From Setaria digitata (Eukaryota; Nematoda; Chromadorea; Rhabditida; Setariidae), in NCBI GenBank assembly GCA_003640385.1, contig RCAB01000450.1, forward strand, positions 1 through 49,328: 49,328 nt of DNA. The letters run 5' to 3'. Shown here in pieces: positions 13,301-27,759 of this stretch. The notes under the pieces were generated by a model. The model was not told the origin of the DNA. It searched no databases and worked only from the letters and a program-made list of their open reading frames with translations. The translations under genes and the position numbers were made by a program. Position 1 is the first letter of the stretch. Each line of letters starts with the position of its first letter.

Positions 13301-13491
13301 AACGAAAGTTTCAAGAACTTATTCTAGCAACACATACATTTTTCTAAAAATATTTACTACCGTTCGTTTAAAACAGATTATACTCCACATTTAGCAAAAA
13401 GCAATCAGTAAGCTGTTTTGAATTCTATGGTTTTCCAAAACTATATCGTAGTCCATCCAATAAAGTCAATTCATGCTAGTACTAGATAGAG
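10327..13491. other. Gene-poor stretch with one long unexplained ORF
   Basis: No spliced gene could be built. A minus-strand ORF of 135 codons (12575-12168) starts MGLHNFYRCRMSRMQG and is rich in Cys, His, Ser and Arg. It lacks recognisable domains or splice context and may be chance or a lineage-specific gene. A short imperfect AGAAGT/AGT repeat lies near 12045-12075. The rest is AT-rich with stops in every frame. Confidence 0.4.
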
Positions 13492-13753
13492 CTAAACCGC
13501 CGACTCGACCATACTTAGCAAAGAATCTTTCTGTTTGTACTTATTTTTCTTATAAGCCAAATTGCTTATAGGTCTAAGAAGAACTCGAAGACTTGTTGTA
13601 CCCAAATCAGATCAATTCCTAGTTTGACTTGCAATAAAGGCTTTCGCCTTTTTCTTCCTTACATTTCGATAAAAGAATAAAAAACTTCCCATATAAGGCG
13701 ATACCGAGAAAGATATTTCGGAATACTCGAACCCTTGTAAAAATCTTGGCATC
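13492..13753 (-). CDS. Candidate 3' exons of an unknown small protein
   Basis: Two exons, 13663-13753 and 13492-13573, agree in phase (donor GTAAGG, acceptor TTCTTCTTAG). They code for ...CQDFYKGSSIPKYLSRYR and, after the junction, NLAYKKNKYKQKDSLLSMV followed by three more residues and TAG. In the first exon all three frames are open, so the frame was chosen only because it alone matches the second exon. The protein is basic and aromatic. No start exon was found; a tiny 14-nt exon near 13825 is possible. Family unknown. Confidence 0.33.
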
Positions 13754-14722
13754 CTAAAATTCCTCACAAAACAACATCTCTTTGAATTCTTGTCGGAACG
13801 AATTGTAGCATTCTGTTCTTACTTTTTTCCTTGTATCTAGGTCATCAAGTTCAAATATTATGCGTATTTTTAATCATCCATGAGTTAAGTAATTTTTCTG
13901 AACTGCTATGTGAACAACAACCGTAATAAATGATAAGTTCTGTAAAATGTTACTTCGAAACAAGTGATGCATATAAGATTGCCATTTCATATTGACAAAA
14001 AGTGATGACATAAGTAATCTTCAGACCTGCTTTGAAAATGCACATGCCAATGACACAGTTCGAAGCTCGAGAATAAAAATCACAAGTACCGAAATTAATA
14101 CGAAATTTTGGTTTAAATGGCACTGAATCAAAAAGCAACTGACTCTATGTCTAATGAAAGAATTATAAATCAATACCACAAGCGAATTTCAGGATAAACC
14201 ACATCAATTCCATTACTACATATCTTGATGTTTATTATGGACAAAATAATTTAAAATTTACAGATATAATTGGCGTAGTCATAAGAGTGAGAACTTTAAT
14301 GGGAAAAGTTATATTTAAAAAGAGAAAAAAACAACAAAAACTTTACAAGCAAGAAAAAATATGAGGAATTTAGAAAACTGGATGGAATCATTAGCTCTTT
14401 TAAGGATCAGCAAATGACTAACATGATACGAAAGTTGCTCCGTTATAAGGATAAATAACGGATTTAAGCGACAAATTTAGCGAGATCTAAAACCCGATTA
14501 TATCATGATTTAATAAATTATAAATACAGAAGAAGAATTTTATTTTTTAAATTTCTACTCAGTTTTGCAACTCAGGACACCACATGAATGAGCATAACAT
14601 ATTCTTAATACTTTCACTATTTAACAATATTCATTAAGATATAATTACTGGTATTGGAACTTCTACAAATAATGCGTTAGTTCAGCAAATCTTCAGAACT
14701 AAAAAAAGTAACGAAATCGACC
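13754..14722. other. No resolved gene
   Basis: Around 14027-14125 both strands have open frames bordered by mutually exclusive splice-like sites: on plus, an exon starting TCFENAHAND after an AATCTTCAG acceptor; on minus, a hydrophobic stretch FVLISVLVIFILELRTVSL resembling a signal anchor. Only one, if either, can be real. The remainder is AT-rich without exon signals. Confidence 0.3.
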
Positions 14723-17395
14723 TCATCCTAGCTGCTTGTTTGAAACCTGCGTTTTAGAAGATGAAATTGCTGATATTGAAGTCTTCGGTAGCAATTTCTG
14801 AAAATTCAAATCAGCATGGAAAGGGTGAAAAGCTACCATATGAAAAAAAAGTACCATACCTTGTTTCCTGATAGAGTTCTTGACTCACAACTTTCCAGCT
14901 CGCATTCCAACTCAATTCCCGGAATTGTGCAAAGTGGAGGTGTGATGAACTCTTCCATATCTTCACAATTCTTTTTTTCATTATCATTACCATCACCTAT
15001 TGACATTTGCTCTTTGTTTTCTGAAATACAAGATCCAAATCATGCATCATCTAAAAGAGCTCTTCTAAAACGGTCCATTTGTGATATTCAAGTGAAAATT
15101 CATAGCGTATATTTTTGAAAACACTTCACGAGAATTTCACAGAGGAATTTCTCAAAAATACTTCTCCTTCAGCAATCCAATGCTATGTTAAAATTTGGAG
15201 GAAGTACTGCTTTGCAGATTAGCTTTTGAGAGAAACCAAAAAAGCATGTTTTTGATACCAAACTGCAATATCTGACCATATAACTCATTCTTACTGCACT
15301 CGGACCTTCTGCGGCCCTGAAGTTTCTTCCATTTTGATTGAATCGATCGTGCTGATATCACCTCACAAGACGAACAGTCTTCATCAGAGGAGGTTTTCTC
15401 CAATTCCTCACCTAAGATTTCTGACTTTTATAGTAACCACTCGATCTTTGTTTAAAAAAATGCTTTATGAATATGGGAAAGTCATGAAAAAAGGAAAGTT
15501 CAAAAATAGAAAGTTTTTCGGAAATTAAAGGATAAATTTAAAACTGTGATAATAATATCAGAATATGAGATGGAGATCTGCGATCTAACTGGACTGAAAC
15601 CCTTACTGAATGCATTATCGATACAACGCTCGTTTCGATGAACTGATGATCTAACCAATTCTCTTCTAGATTCATTGGTGTTCGAGTTTGGCTTGTTGCT
15701 TTGAGAATTACTAAATAAAGTTTGTAATGAGATAAAACCAAACAGTAACTTCAATACTTCAGTTACTTCTCGTCACTGGAAACAATACTAGAGTTTGAGC
15801 AGTTTACAGTCCCAAGTACAATGTGCCATTTTATCAACTAATTTTGCAACTGATTTTATACAACTTATACTTCACATTCTACACTTCCACATAATGGATG
15901 CAATTTTAATATTTCTAGGTCGACCGGAGATGTGATAAGGACATGTAATAGAAAGAGGTTTGAACAAGGTTTGAAACAATGAAGAATCATCGAATTTAGT
16001 TTCTAGAAAAATTCGTGTACTTCTAAAAAACTAAGAGCTAGCCCTTTCTGTATCGATTCAAGATTTTTAAAAAGTGAAGTGAAACTACAAAACACATGTA
16101 CAATAGTAAAAAAAACGATCATTTTGCAAATTTTCAACCATGAAATTTTCCTAACCTAGGCAATAAAATGATCGCCAACAATTCTACAACAATTTTTAAA
16201 AATGGAACTCAACAATCAACTAGAAGCATCCCAGACCTGAGTTCAGTGTTGCTTAACTTTAGTATTTGAAAAAAAAAAAAAAAAATTCTGAAATGAGTAA
16301 TAGAGTACTCACTGGAAGCAACCAGTATGTTGGAACGAAAACGATAACTGAAGACTGTCTGAATTTTGCTGCCGCTCGTTATTCTGAAAGATAAATTGAA
16401 TAATAAATGATTAGTAACATAATAATAAGTGGAAGTATATGTCGCCAGGGAGATCGCTAAATATATTGGCAAAATTCCTTAACATTAAACACACCCTCTT
16501 ATTCTTTCATTCCAACTAGACACAAAAATCTAAAGAGCAACTACGAAAATACGTAAAAAAACGAATGACTGCAGCGAGTATATTGCAATTTATTCAAATT
16601 ATTTAAAATCTAAGCTTCTCTTACATCGCTTTCGTCACTTTCATCCGAATTCTTGATTGTTAATTCTGCAAACACCTGTCGAGTAGTCTCTCGTGTTATT
16701 TCCTGTTCGATATTTTGCAGAACCTGACGACATGTCACTTCGTCTTCATCCAGCGGTATGTTTTCCTAAAATGTCAAAGTACTATTTATTAATCAGAAAC
16801 ATTTTGATATTTTTCATTTTTTGAGGACGAAGACACATTTTTTTTTTAAAGAATATGATACCCTAACTTAAACTCAAATAGAATCCTCACTTCTGATGAC
16901 ATATGGAAGTGAAAGTTACTAGTGAATTTTTCGAATTTAACCGATTCGAATTTCTATGATTACTCTTTATCATACATAATTCTTACCCCATCTAGTCTTC
17001 ATTCCTTACCTTATTCCAATTCTTTTGGTCATCATCGAGAGCCATTTCTCCACTTATTCGTTCTGACTGCAAAAACGAAAGCTTATTTTAACACACCGCA
17101 TACCACGGTAAAAAAACAAGGAAATGCAACAATTACATAGGAAAGAGATTCAAAGCGTTATTTTATATTGGAATAAGTAAATAAAGTATCACTAGTGATA
17201 TATTACGAATCTAATAGTAGTTATTGTTAGTACTGTTATTATTATTGGTTAGTTATTACCATTCCCATTACCGTTATCATCGGAAATAATGCTTAGCATT
17301 ACCGAATACTACTCCTCCGATAGGAATTTCGAGACTTCACACCTTACCTCCAAACTAGGCTTCTCTGATTTGCTTTTCCCAAATTTTCCACACAT
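14723..17395 (-). CDS. Acidic, Ser-rich unknown protein, eight exons, 257 aa
   Basis: Exons in transcript order: 17348-17395, 17010-17066, 16625-16765, 16313-16383, 15607-15710, 15295-15411, 14860-15020, 14723-14797. All seven junctions agree in phase, with strong donors (GTAAGG, GTAAGA, GTGAGT). The protein starts MCGKFGKSKSEKPSLE. It contains a helical acidic part (VTCRQVLQNIEQEI), a patch SSDEDCSSCEV followed by the basic QSKWKKLQGRRRSEC, and a late acidic region PGIELECELESCES. It ends KQLG. No membrane segment or signal peptide is seen. The composition suggests a nuclear or scaffold protein, but that is inference and I do not recognise the family. A second in-frame ATG (17045) follows an acceptor at TTTTTGCAG, so an alternative or trans-spliced shorter form is possible. 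Confidence 0.7.
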
Positions 17396-17512
17396 AGCTA
17401 GCAGCTTCATAACTTCCCATGATTCATTTTTATCACATAATTATCGTTATTATCTAATCTTTTATTGATTTAGAGTGTGGAAAATTTGGAAAAAGCAAAT
17501 CAAAGAAGAAGC
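17357..17512. repeat. Inverted repeat copying exon 1 of the acidic protein gene
   Basis: The arm 17357-17395 (coding exon 1 of the minus-strand gene) is repeated in inverted order at about 17475-17512, with roughly 29 of the best-aligned 31 positions equal and an 80-base spacer. The right arm still encodes CGKFGKSKS on the plus strand, but the ATG has become GAG and it sits directly behind a GATTTAG acceptor-like site. Confidence 0.75.
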
Positions 17513-17839
17513 CCTTCCCCTCGTCCGCAAGAAATATGAAAAGTGTTTGGCGCCCTTTCTAAAAGAGAAACAAAAATTGTCACTCCTCTACCAGAGCATA
17601 GTTTGTCAACCCTTCCCGGTGACGGCTTCTCCATTTTGTACTTCCCGTCCTAGCCCTTCTAATCTATAACTGTTTCCTTTCTTACACGGCAATTTGTCAC
17701 GAACCTCCAACTACTAATAACCAATCGTACTGATTGTAGTGACCTCGAAGGGTCATTCATTCTCTCACATCCTGCAATCGACTTTGAACCTTCTGGTTCA
17801 GCTTCATGACCACCTGTCATTATATTTCATTCTGAACAG

Positions 17840-18571
17840 GAGAAGGAGCAATCAAACTCAGTTCTAATGAGGCCAAAAATAGCGGAACGAGATAATGAAA
17901 AAAATGCTAAAAGTGTGTCTGCAAATTTAGCGTCCTGCTTCAAATCAGATTTCTTCTCCAAACAACCCATTTGTTTTGCGACTTCATTAATTACACTCTC
18001 CAGTAAGTAATTTAATTTCATATAGCTCGTCGCATCTCACTCTACATCGTCATAAATCGTTAGCAAAAAACATTAACTGATAATATTTCTTACTGAGGGA
18101 GAATTAATGAGATGTTAAACAGAGATGTGAGAAGTTAGACGTAAAGTCGATTACATCATATCATTGTGAAGAGAAATCTCCGTCTAACTTTGCTGAAATA
18201 GCAGATGGCAGGTATTAGTTTAAATCAATTAGGTCGAGAGGTGTGCCGTATGCCAGATGTCGGGAGAGTCACAAATCAAGAACAGACGGGCAGGATGCTC
18301 AATAGAGGGATTATGCCAATTTGAATTTGTCGTTCTTGTTGGGACTTAAGAAGCTCTTACATTACGGAGTTTGAGCGAATATGGATAACTGACACCATTA
18401 TCTAAATGATGAAGAAATCGTATAAACAGTGTGTAGGATTGCAGGTGTGTCTTAGCTGAGTATAAAACCTTCAAGTTTCTCTGCGCTTCGGGCACTATCC
18501 ATATTTCGCCTTTCAAAAAGAAGATCATCGCACAAGGATCAGTAAATGAAACTATCCCATCTACATTGTAA
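17840..18571 (+). CDS. Unknown small protein, three exons, 111 aa from the first ATG
   Basis: Exons 17840-18002, 18139-18211 and 18445-18571 agree in phase, with acceptors TCTGAACAG, GAAGTTAG and GGATTGCAG and donors GTAAGT and GTATTA. The first ATG is at 17867, so the acceptor may be a trans-splice site; the frame is also open upstream of it (EKEQSNSVL), so a further 5' exon is possible. The protein has SVSANLASCFKSDFF, then SYHCEEKSPSNFAEIADG and CVLAEYKTFKFLCASG, and ends TIPSTL. Five cysteines but no clear signal peptide. An alternative exon starting at 18233 is also open and in phase with the first exon, and would end at 18324. Family not recognised. It is divergent from the acidic protein gene with only about 450 bp between them. 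Confidence 0.5.
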
Positions 18572-19156
18572 TTCATGCGATAATGTTAGCTAGGTTATAG
18601 CTGTGATCGGACGGAATTATCCCGCAAGCATAAATAATCTCTCATTTGCAAAGGACTGTTGGACATAGATTTATTTTGACATTAATGAATGCTAACATCT
18701 GAGGGACAGTTTGAAATTCAAATAAACACATCCAGAACGCTGATTACGCGTAACAGACAGTTTCCGGTACGTCATGAACAGATACACGGTGAAAAATCAT
18801 TGCAATGAATTACAATTAGCAGTAGGATCATAGTAGGTGCGTATGAGGAACTGAAGGGATTTCAGCTAATCGAGCAGACTTAGGAAACGGACAAACGAAA
18901 CGGATACACAGTGGATACTAAAAATCAGAAAGATCTAGATCAGTCCCACGTGAATCAATGAATGGGATAGGCGATTTCTGTCCCATACACACAGCATCAC
19001 CCTTTCGTGAAATGATTCCTTGTAAGCTAAGAAGACACTTCAATCCTAGACGGGACCAAAACTTCATGAATACTCCTAAAATCTTCCTTCAATGAAAAAA
19101 GGATGAGTCGGAGAAGTTAATTACAGAACGCAGGGGCTTCAAGAATACAAGAAATT

Positions 19157-19177
19157 GGGGGGGGGGGGGGGGGGGAN
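19157..19177. repeat. Poly-G run followed by an ambiguous base
   Basis: Nineteen consecutive G at 19157-19175, then A and the only N in the window (19177). The length is probably unreliable in the assembly. Such a tract can form a G-quadruplex. Confidence 0.9.
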
Positions 19178-19283
19178 GTAGCTCCGGGTGAATGCACGGG
19201 TAAGTAGTTGTGGAGGGAAAGCAGAACAGACGACAAAGGGTGCTGGCAAGATGGAGCGGTGGGCAAGGATGGACAGCAACAGC

Positions 19284-19302
19284 GTAGCAGCAGCAGCAGC
19301 AA
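19284..19302. repeat. AGC trinucleotide microsatellite
   Basis: About five to six AGC units in the GC-rich island. Confidence 0.8.
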
Positions 19303-20075
19303 CATCCGAGTGACGACTGACCGGCACGATAATGTCATTGTGTTCTACAATCATCCATGACAGTGATGGTTCGTACAGGTTGACCCTCTCCTCCTGCACC
19401 TCGATATTGTCCAGAGCAGGTCAGTACTTCCTGACGCTGAACAGTAATTAATCACATCAATTAATTCCACCCAAAACTTGAAGTGTGTGGTAACGAATCT
19501 GCAAAAGCGAAATCAATCTGTTGCGACCTGATCGTATCGAAGAGACAACTTTATAGAGAGAAATGTTACAGTTGAGTGAGGTACTTCGAAGCATGCAAGG
19601 TTTTATTCCTTCTGCATGACATTTCAGCCACTAAACAAGTACCACTATGTCTAAGAAAACAAAAAGAATCGACGTCGCTTTCTCAGTTCGTCGCACGGGC
19701 AAGACTCTCGTCACTTCAGTGTCTATTAACTCAGAACAGTGATCTCCAATCCCGTTTACAGTATCACGATTTGTTCAGTGGAGTCCAACGTCTATTCTGG
19801 ACATTCCGCAACGCTAAAATAAAGTTAACATATAAACTCCAAAAGCAACGAAGTTTGCTTTTAGGGAAAATAATTTAACACTTGTAGAATAAAAGCTAGG
19901 GTGCAGTCACTTTCACCATGGTTTTCTCATTAAGAGATATTAATGGTTGAAACACAACAAAGAACATTCTGAAACTCCAATTAGCAATTAATGATGAGAC
20001 TGAAGAAATCTGGGATATGAAGAGAAATTAACCACACTGAGCTAAACTACTTCAAGACCAAGTTTTTAAAATCTC

Positions 20076-23682
<3,607 letters not shown>

Positions 23683-24702
23683 GAAGCTCTCAGTACTTGG
23701 CAGACGACCCGTAGCCAGCACGTCACACCTTAAAGTAATAAAAGATAACGAAGTGACACATCTCAACTACCGGAGAAAAGATAATCACAGCATCAAACTA
23801 AAGTGAGTGACGTCACGGCAACTGAAAAGACTAAAGGAATAAAAGAGATGTCCAGGGAATGCACACACTTTGCATGCAGTAATGTGCAACGGCGGGGTAG
23901 TTAGAAGTGTAGAGGTAGGTGTAGTCTGCTGTGCAGAGCTAGACTGTCCTCTGTCCGGTCAGTATTTCGTGGTACCGCGGGAAAGGTGAATGTGGCTGGG
24001 GGATGTTCCTCCTGAAACACTGCAGTGGAAGGAACAAAGTATTTTCAGTTTATCCTATACTCATTAACCTTCGCGTTCAAGAAACCAATCGCTCATTTGA
24101 TCTCGAAGGTAACTAACTGTAGAAATTATCCTAACTGTTAAAACTGAGATATTATGAGCAGCCGATCAACCGAACTAAATTGGATTAGGGTAGTTAATTG
24201 CAGTGCGAAATGATTTGGGTGGGGTAATTGTGTAAATAGTATAAGTAACTGACAATTAATATAATAAAATAATTAATAATAATATAGTAATAATAATAAT
24301 CAATAAATAATAATAACAATAATCATAAAGCAAGCAGGTTCAATATTCAGTGGTACCTGCAATAGCGTCAACTGCGCAATAACAGCGTTCATAATCTTGA
24401 GTGATCATTTGCAATTAGCTGGTGCGAGTGATGTTCAGGTAATTTTTCAGGGTAAGAGACTTTGCTGTTGTGAGTTCCTTTCTTCCAGAAATAAATTTTG
24501 GAAAGTTGTACCGTGTGAAGTCAGTTCCAGAAGTTTTCAGTGGAGTCTACAGGACGATTGACGTGTCAACACACTTTGGTCAATAACTTTATATACTTTC
24601 ACTCCACATATGCAGTAGTTGTCGTTTCAAAACAAGGCAGCACTCTTGCCTTCTCAGTCGAACTTCACCTTGACCACTTCAACTCTTTCTTTCCCATCCA
24701 TT
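23683..24702. other. Intergenic or 5' region; one possible minus exon
   Basis: A minus frame from about 24016 to 23909 follows a GTGTTTCAG acceptor and reads EEHPPATFTFPAVPRNTDRT..., ending in TAA. It could be an upstream exon or noise. A stretch of TAA/AAT trinucleotides lies at about 24245-24330. Nothing else is supported. Confidence 0.35.
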
Positions 24703-24890
24703 TCAGGTCTGCTGGTCATCTAAATCCCACTGTTCAGTAAACGCGAACAGACGTATACCAGTTTTGAAATTCTGTTGTTGTTTTATACTACGAAACACAA
24801 CAGCCTTCGACCCACAGTAGCTTGTTCGAATTCTCTGCATTTCAGACCGTGAATTCAGACCAGTTCTGCAACTCGTACATACATTAATAC
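24703..24890 (-). CDS. Candidate NTR/TIMP-like N-terminal exon
   Basis: After a CATATTCCAG acceptor the frame reads GINVCTSCRTG, then SYCGSKAVVFRSI and KTGIRLFAF, to a TGA at 24703. C-x-x-C followed by F/Y-C-x-S-x-x-V-V is the hallmark start of NTR domains. Upstream (to 24993) the frame is open with MAKIAFSLASVFQTAF, which could be a weak signal peptide. No downstream exon was resolved, so it may be a partial or decaying gene. Compare the related exon at 10140-10326. Confidence 0.35.
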
Positions 24891-24943
24891 CTGGAATATG
24901 TATCTCATTAGTACCTTGTTGGGGTGTTACGGGATTTATATGA

Positions 24944-25254
24944 TTAAAAGCAGTTTGGAAGACTGATGCAAGTGAAAAAGCTATTTTTGCCATTCATTGT
25001 TCTTGTTTTAAGGAACTTCAGGTTAGCCGAACATCTCATCTCGAGTTTCACTGTGTATATAGCCACTTGCTCAGAGTAAGAGTGCAGGAAATACATTTCT
25101 AGCCAGTCGAGCGGTCCGATTGTTTTGTCAAACAGCCGAAGATGCATTCCGTTAAAAAGTTGGATGATATCTACGATTCTCGAGATCACAAGATATTGTT
25201 CAATGTGACGACCTCTAGGCAGCACATTTAGGTAGTAGTATCGGCGCTGAAAGC
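24944..25254 (-). CDS. Candidate NTR/TIMP-like C-terminal exon
   Basis: The frame runs from a GCATTTCAG acceptor (before 25254) to a stop at 24944. It reads QRRYYYLNVLPRG, EQYLVISRIVD, FNGMHLRLFDKTIGPLDWLE and VKLEMRC. The order YLV..G-MHLRL..PLDWLE..C follows the second half of TIMP/NTR domains (YLI.G...GKMHI.LC....W..L....C), with the usual Cys after MHLRL replaced by Phe. It lies upstream of, and slightly overlaps in frame with, the NTR-like N-terminal exon, so it would be the 3' end of a separate tandem gene whose 5' exons were not found. Confidence 0.33.
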
Positions 25255-25920
25255 CTGAAATGCACCAGGCATCTTTATTACTGGTAGATCTTTAGTCCTG
25301 AAATGGAAGTGCTCAAGTAAGACAACGTCCTTCGATCTTGAGGATTCTTGTGAAAACAAACGAGAGATAGTAGGTTTTTCAAAAGAATTTCTGTACATTC
25401 AGCGAATAAATGTGGTGAAGTAGCCTTGAAAATGATGGAAAACTGTGGAGGGAACTAGACAGAGAAAAATGAGATCATAGCTAAGGTCTGCAGCAACACG
25501 TGAATGTTGAAATTCTCAAACGATGTACTGGAGAAAATTAAATATGGAAATGATTAAAGCTTATCTGAGTCGACCACTTTCTTTTTCGTGATTGATTTCA
25601 GATCAAGGAAACCTGAGCGAACTCGTCGTTGGTACTATGGCCTTATATTCCCTTAGTTGCGGCTTAGAAATTCAAATAATGAAAATTCAAGCTTCTGTCT
25701 TACAACACCATCCAAAGTCTGTGAACGACACATTCGTCCATGGGAATAATATTGCTAGTCGGGATAATAAGATAATGATAGTGATAATGATGACAATAAT
25801 AACGAGTATTAGTAATAATAGCGGCAATTAATTAGTTGAGCAAATGAATGAACAAATAATAATGGTAAAAGCAAGTAGTGAGGTTAGAGAAGGAAATAGG
25901 AGCCAATGTTTTAGTTGCAG

Positions 25921-27315
25921 CGTAAGTATAAGGAAGTGGATACTTTATGCGAACATCATCGGGAGAACATTTTAATAACGACATCAGCAAGAGATCAGGT
26001 GATTAACTGCTTCTTCAGTGTAAAAAGCGAAAGGATACTTACTAGTTCAAGATTTTTACGATACTTTTTGGAATATAACAAGGTGAAAGTGATTTGGTGG
26101 AATGATGTTTGTGGATCTGATCACGTATCTGTTCAGTTCTTCATTTTACACCTGCACACCAGGTTCCGCAAAGGTTGCCTCAAAATCGAAACCAGCACTC
26201 ATTACTGCAAACACTATCAAGCAAAAGATGATAAGGAAGACTATTCCAGCAATAATTATGCACGCTGTTGTCGGCGAACCCTCCAGCGAACAGCAGTAGC
26301 ATCTGAAAGCGGTGTTTTTAAAGCTAGTCTATCCTGGTGAGCAATTCTGATCTCGATTTGTCCATCTGTGGAGCCATAACTGCCTGAAGCATTGCCCTTT
26401 CAAGAACAGAAGGTAGTATCTCCAATGTTAAGAATTGTGGCTTCAGCTTCAGAATTGCATGACAGAAGCGCCACTCACTCGTCCTCCTTCAGACCAGCTT
26501 TGATCATTTTCCTGGCACGTCGTTTCATCCGCTCTTTTCTCGTTAAATTCTTCTTATCTGTACCATACATCGATATGTCGTACATCGATACATTGCCACC
26601 TACATCTCCCACAGTCTAAACATGCTCCTTTCACCTTAACTTTCAACCCCAGAAGCAACTTCAACTATTTCAGTCTTAAATTTGCAGCTTTTGCTCAATT
26701 TGACAAACCACGCGAAAAGTGAGATTCTGTTGCTCCAGAATTATTCTTGTCAACAAGCAGAGAGATACGCAAAAATATTGCTTACTGTGTCTCCCATCAT
26801 AGAACTGAAAAGAGTACATCTTCATAACGAATGCAAACTAACAAATGGGCATCCTAGTTAACATTTACAAGAGGAAGCAGTATTCCTTTCGCCTGGATAT
26901 TTTTCTAATAATTTGAAATTAATGGTTGGTATCAGGATTTGGAAAATTTTATTCTTATAGATGGTCTTATAGTAATGAAAAAAGTGTTTTTAAAGTCCAG
27001 TTAAATGATATTCATAAGGGATTGTTATGGCAATTACTATCTATTTAAAAAAGCAACTTTAACTCTTCAAATGCCAAAAATTATTAGATGGAAGTATATT
27101 TCACTAACGTCATTTTTTTTTATTTAATAATCGGCTCTATTTTCTTCTTTATATCAACTCTGAAATTGTTATAGAATTGCTTGAAAGAGAAGTTAAAAGT
27201 CGAGAGACTCGATTCTCAGTTGAGTGAGCAGAAACAATTCCTGAATATTCCATATAGAGCTTACGTTCCTCAACTATTTAGCCAAGCTCGAAGCGGTCGC
27301 AGTTTGTGCAATTAA
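25921..27315 (+). CDS. Coiled-coil protein, two exons identified, internal exons unresolved
   Basis: Exon 25921-25998 follows a TTAGTTGCAG acceptor, ends at CAG|GTGATT and codes for RKYKEVDTLCEHHRENILIT plus a few residues. The last exon, 27175-27315, follows TTGTTATAG, codes for a charged heptad-like segment NCLKEKLKVERLDSQLSEQK and then an aromatic tail ending SGRSLCN, stop TAA. AATAAA follows at 27334, a good poly(A) signal. Both exons are in phase 0. Intermediate exons and the 5' end were not placed; a short exon near 26937-26972 (DLENFILIDG) is possible. The first exon's frame stays open to 26340, but that part is antisense to another gene's exon. The small membrane-protein gene at 26146-26800 lies in the intron on the other strand. 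Family unknown. Confidence 0.45.
26146..26800 (-). CDS. Small single-pass membrane protein, 102 aa, three exons
   Basis: Exons 26786-26800 (MMGDT), 26479-26615 and 26146-26302 agree in phase, with donors GTAAGC and GTGAGT. An acceptor (CTCTTTTCAG) lies only four bases before the ATG, as expected for spliced-leader trans-splicing. The N-terminal half is hydrophilic (VSMYDISMYGTDKKNL, then RKERMKRRARKM). A cysteine cluster ECYCCSLEG follows, possibly palmitoylated (inference). Then comes one strong membrane span, ACIIIAGIVFLIIFCLIVFA, and a short acidic tail ending EPGVQV. There is no signal peptide, so the N-terminus is probably cytosolic with the Cys and basic cluster at the membrane edge. 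The family is not recognised. It is nested in the intron of the plus-strand coiled-coil gene. Confidence 0.68.
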
Positions 27316-27333
27316 GGAAAGATTATCTGAATG

Positions 27334-27339
27334 AATAAA
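27334..27339 (+). other. Poly(A) signal AATAAA of the coiled-coil gene
   Basis: The canonical hexamer starts 19 bases after the TAA stop of the last plus-strand exon. Confidence 0.6.
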
Positions 27340-27759
27340 AACTCAACTTATATTCAATAAATGACATAAGCGTGTGTTATGGAAATTTCCCATTAAAACA
27401 GCTTCACATTTCACTTCGTTGGATGAATATGCAAATCAAATATAAGCTGAAGAACATAATCGTTAGGCCACAGAATTAGAATTGTGTCACAAATTAAATA
27501 TGACTGAAAAATTTGGTCAATAAATTTCCACCATCAGGTGTCTGTATGTAAGCAAGTAGATGAAGAAAACATAATCAATTTTATCATTCTAAATGATAAT
27601 TCACTTTTAACACTCGGTGTAGAGATTAGTGTTGCATTACAGCATTGCAGCATTTGTTGTGATAAGTGATTCAGGAATTATATCACTGCAAATTGTTGAA
27701 AATTTTCTTCGAACAGCAATGAAAGCAACTCGTAAAAGCAAACTTCTTTTATTTAGAAA

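Larger units (their letters stand above)
18572..20075. other. Intergenic; contains a GC-rich, low-complexity island
   Basis: No spliced gene was found. From about 19100 to 19430 the GC content is clearly above the background. The island includes a G homopolymer, an AGC microsatellite and two long open minus-strand frames that run through the low-complexity sequence. Those frames translate mainly as repeats and are not called. The rest is ordinary AT-rich DNA. Confidence 0.45.

Noticed and set aside
25999..26340. Continuation of the plus exon frame past its donor
   Set aside because: It is largely antisense to exon 3 of the membrane-protein gene. The frame looks like a shadow, and a usable donor exists at 25999.
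26392..26619. Plus-strand open frame of 75 codons
   Set aside because: It is antisense to exon 2 of the small membrane-protein gene, whose splice sites and phases are good.
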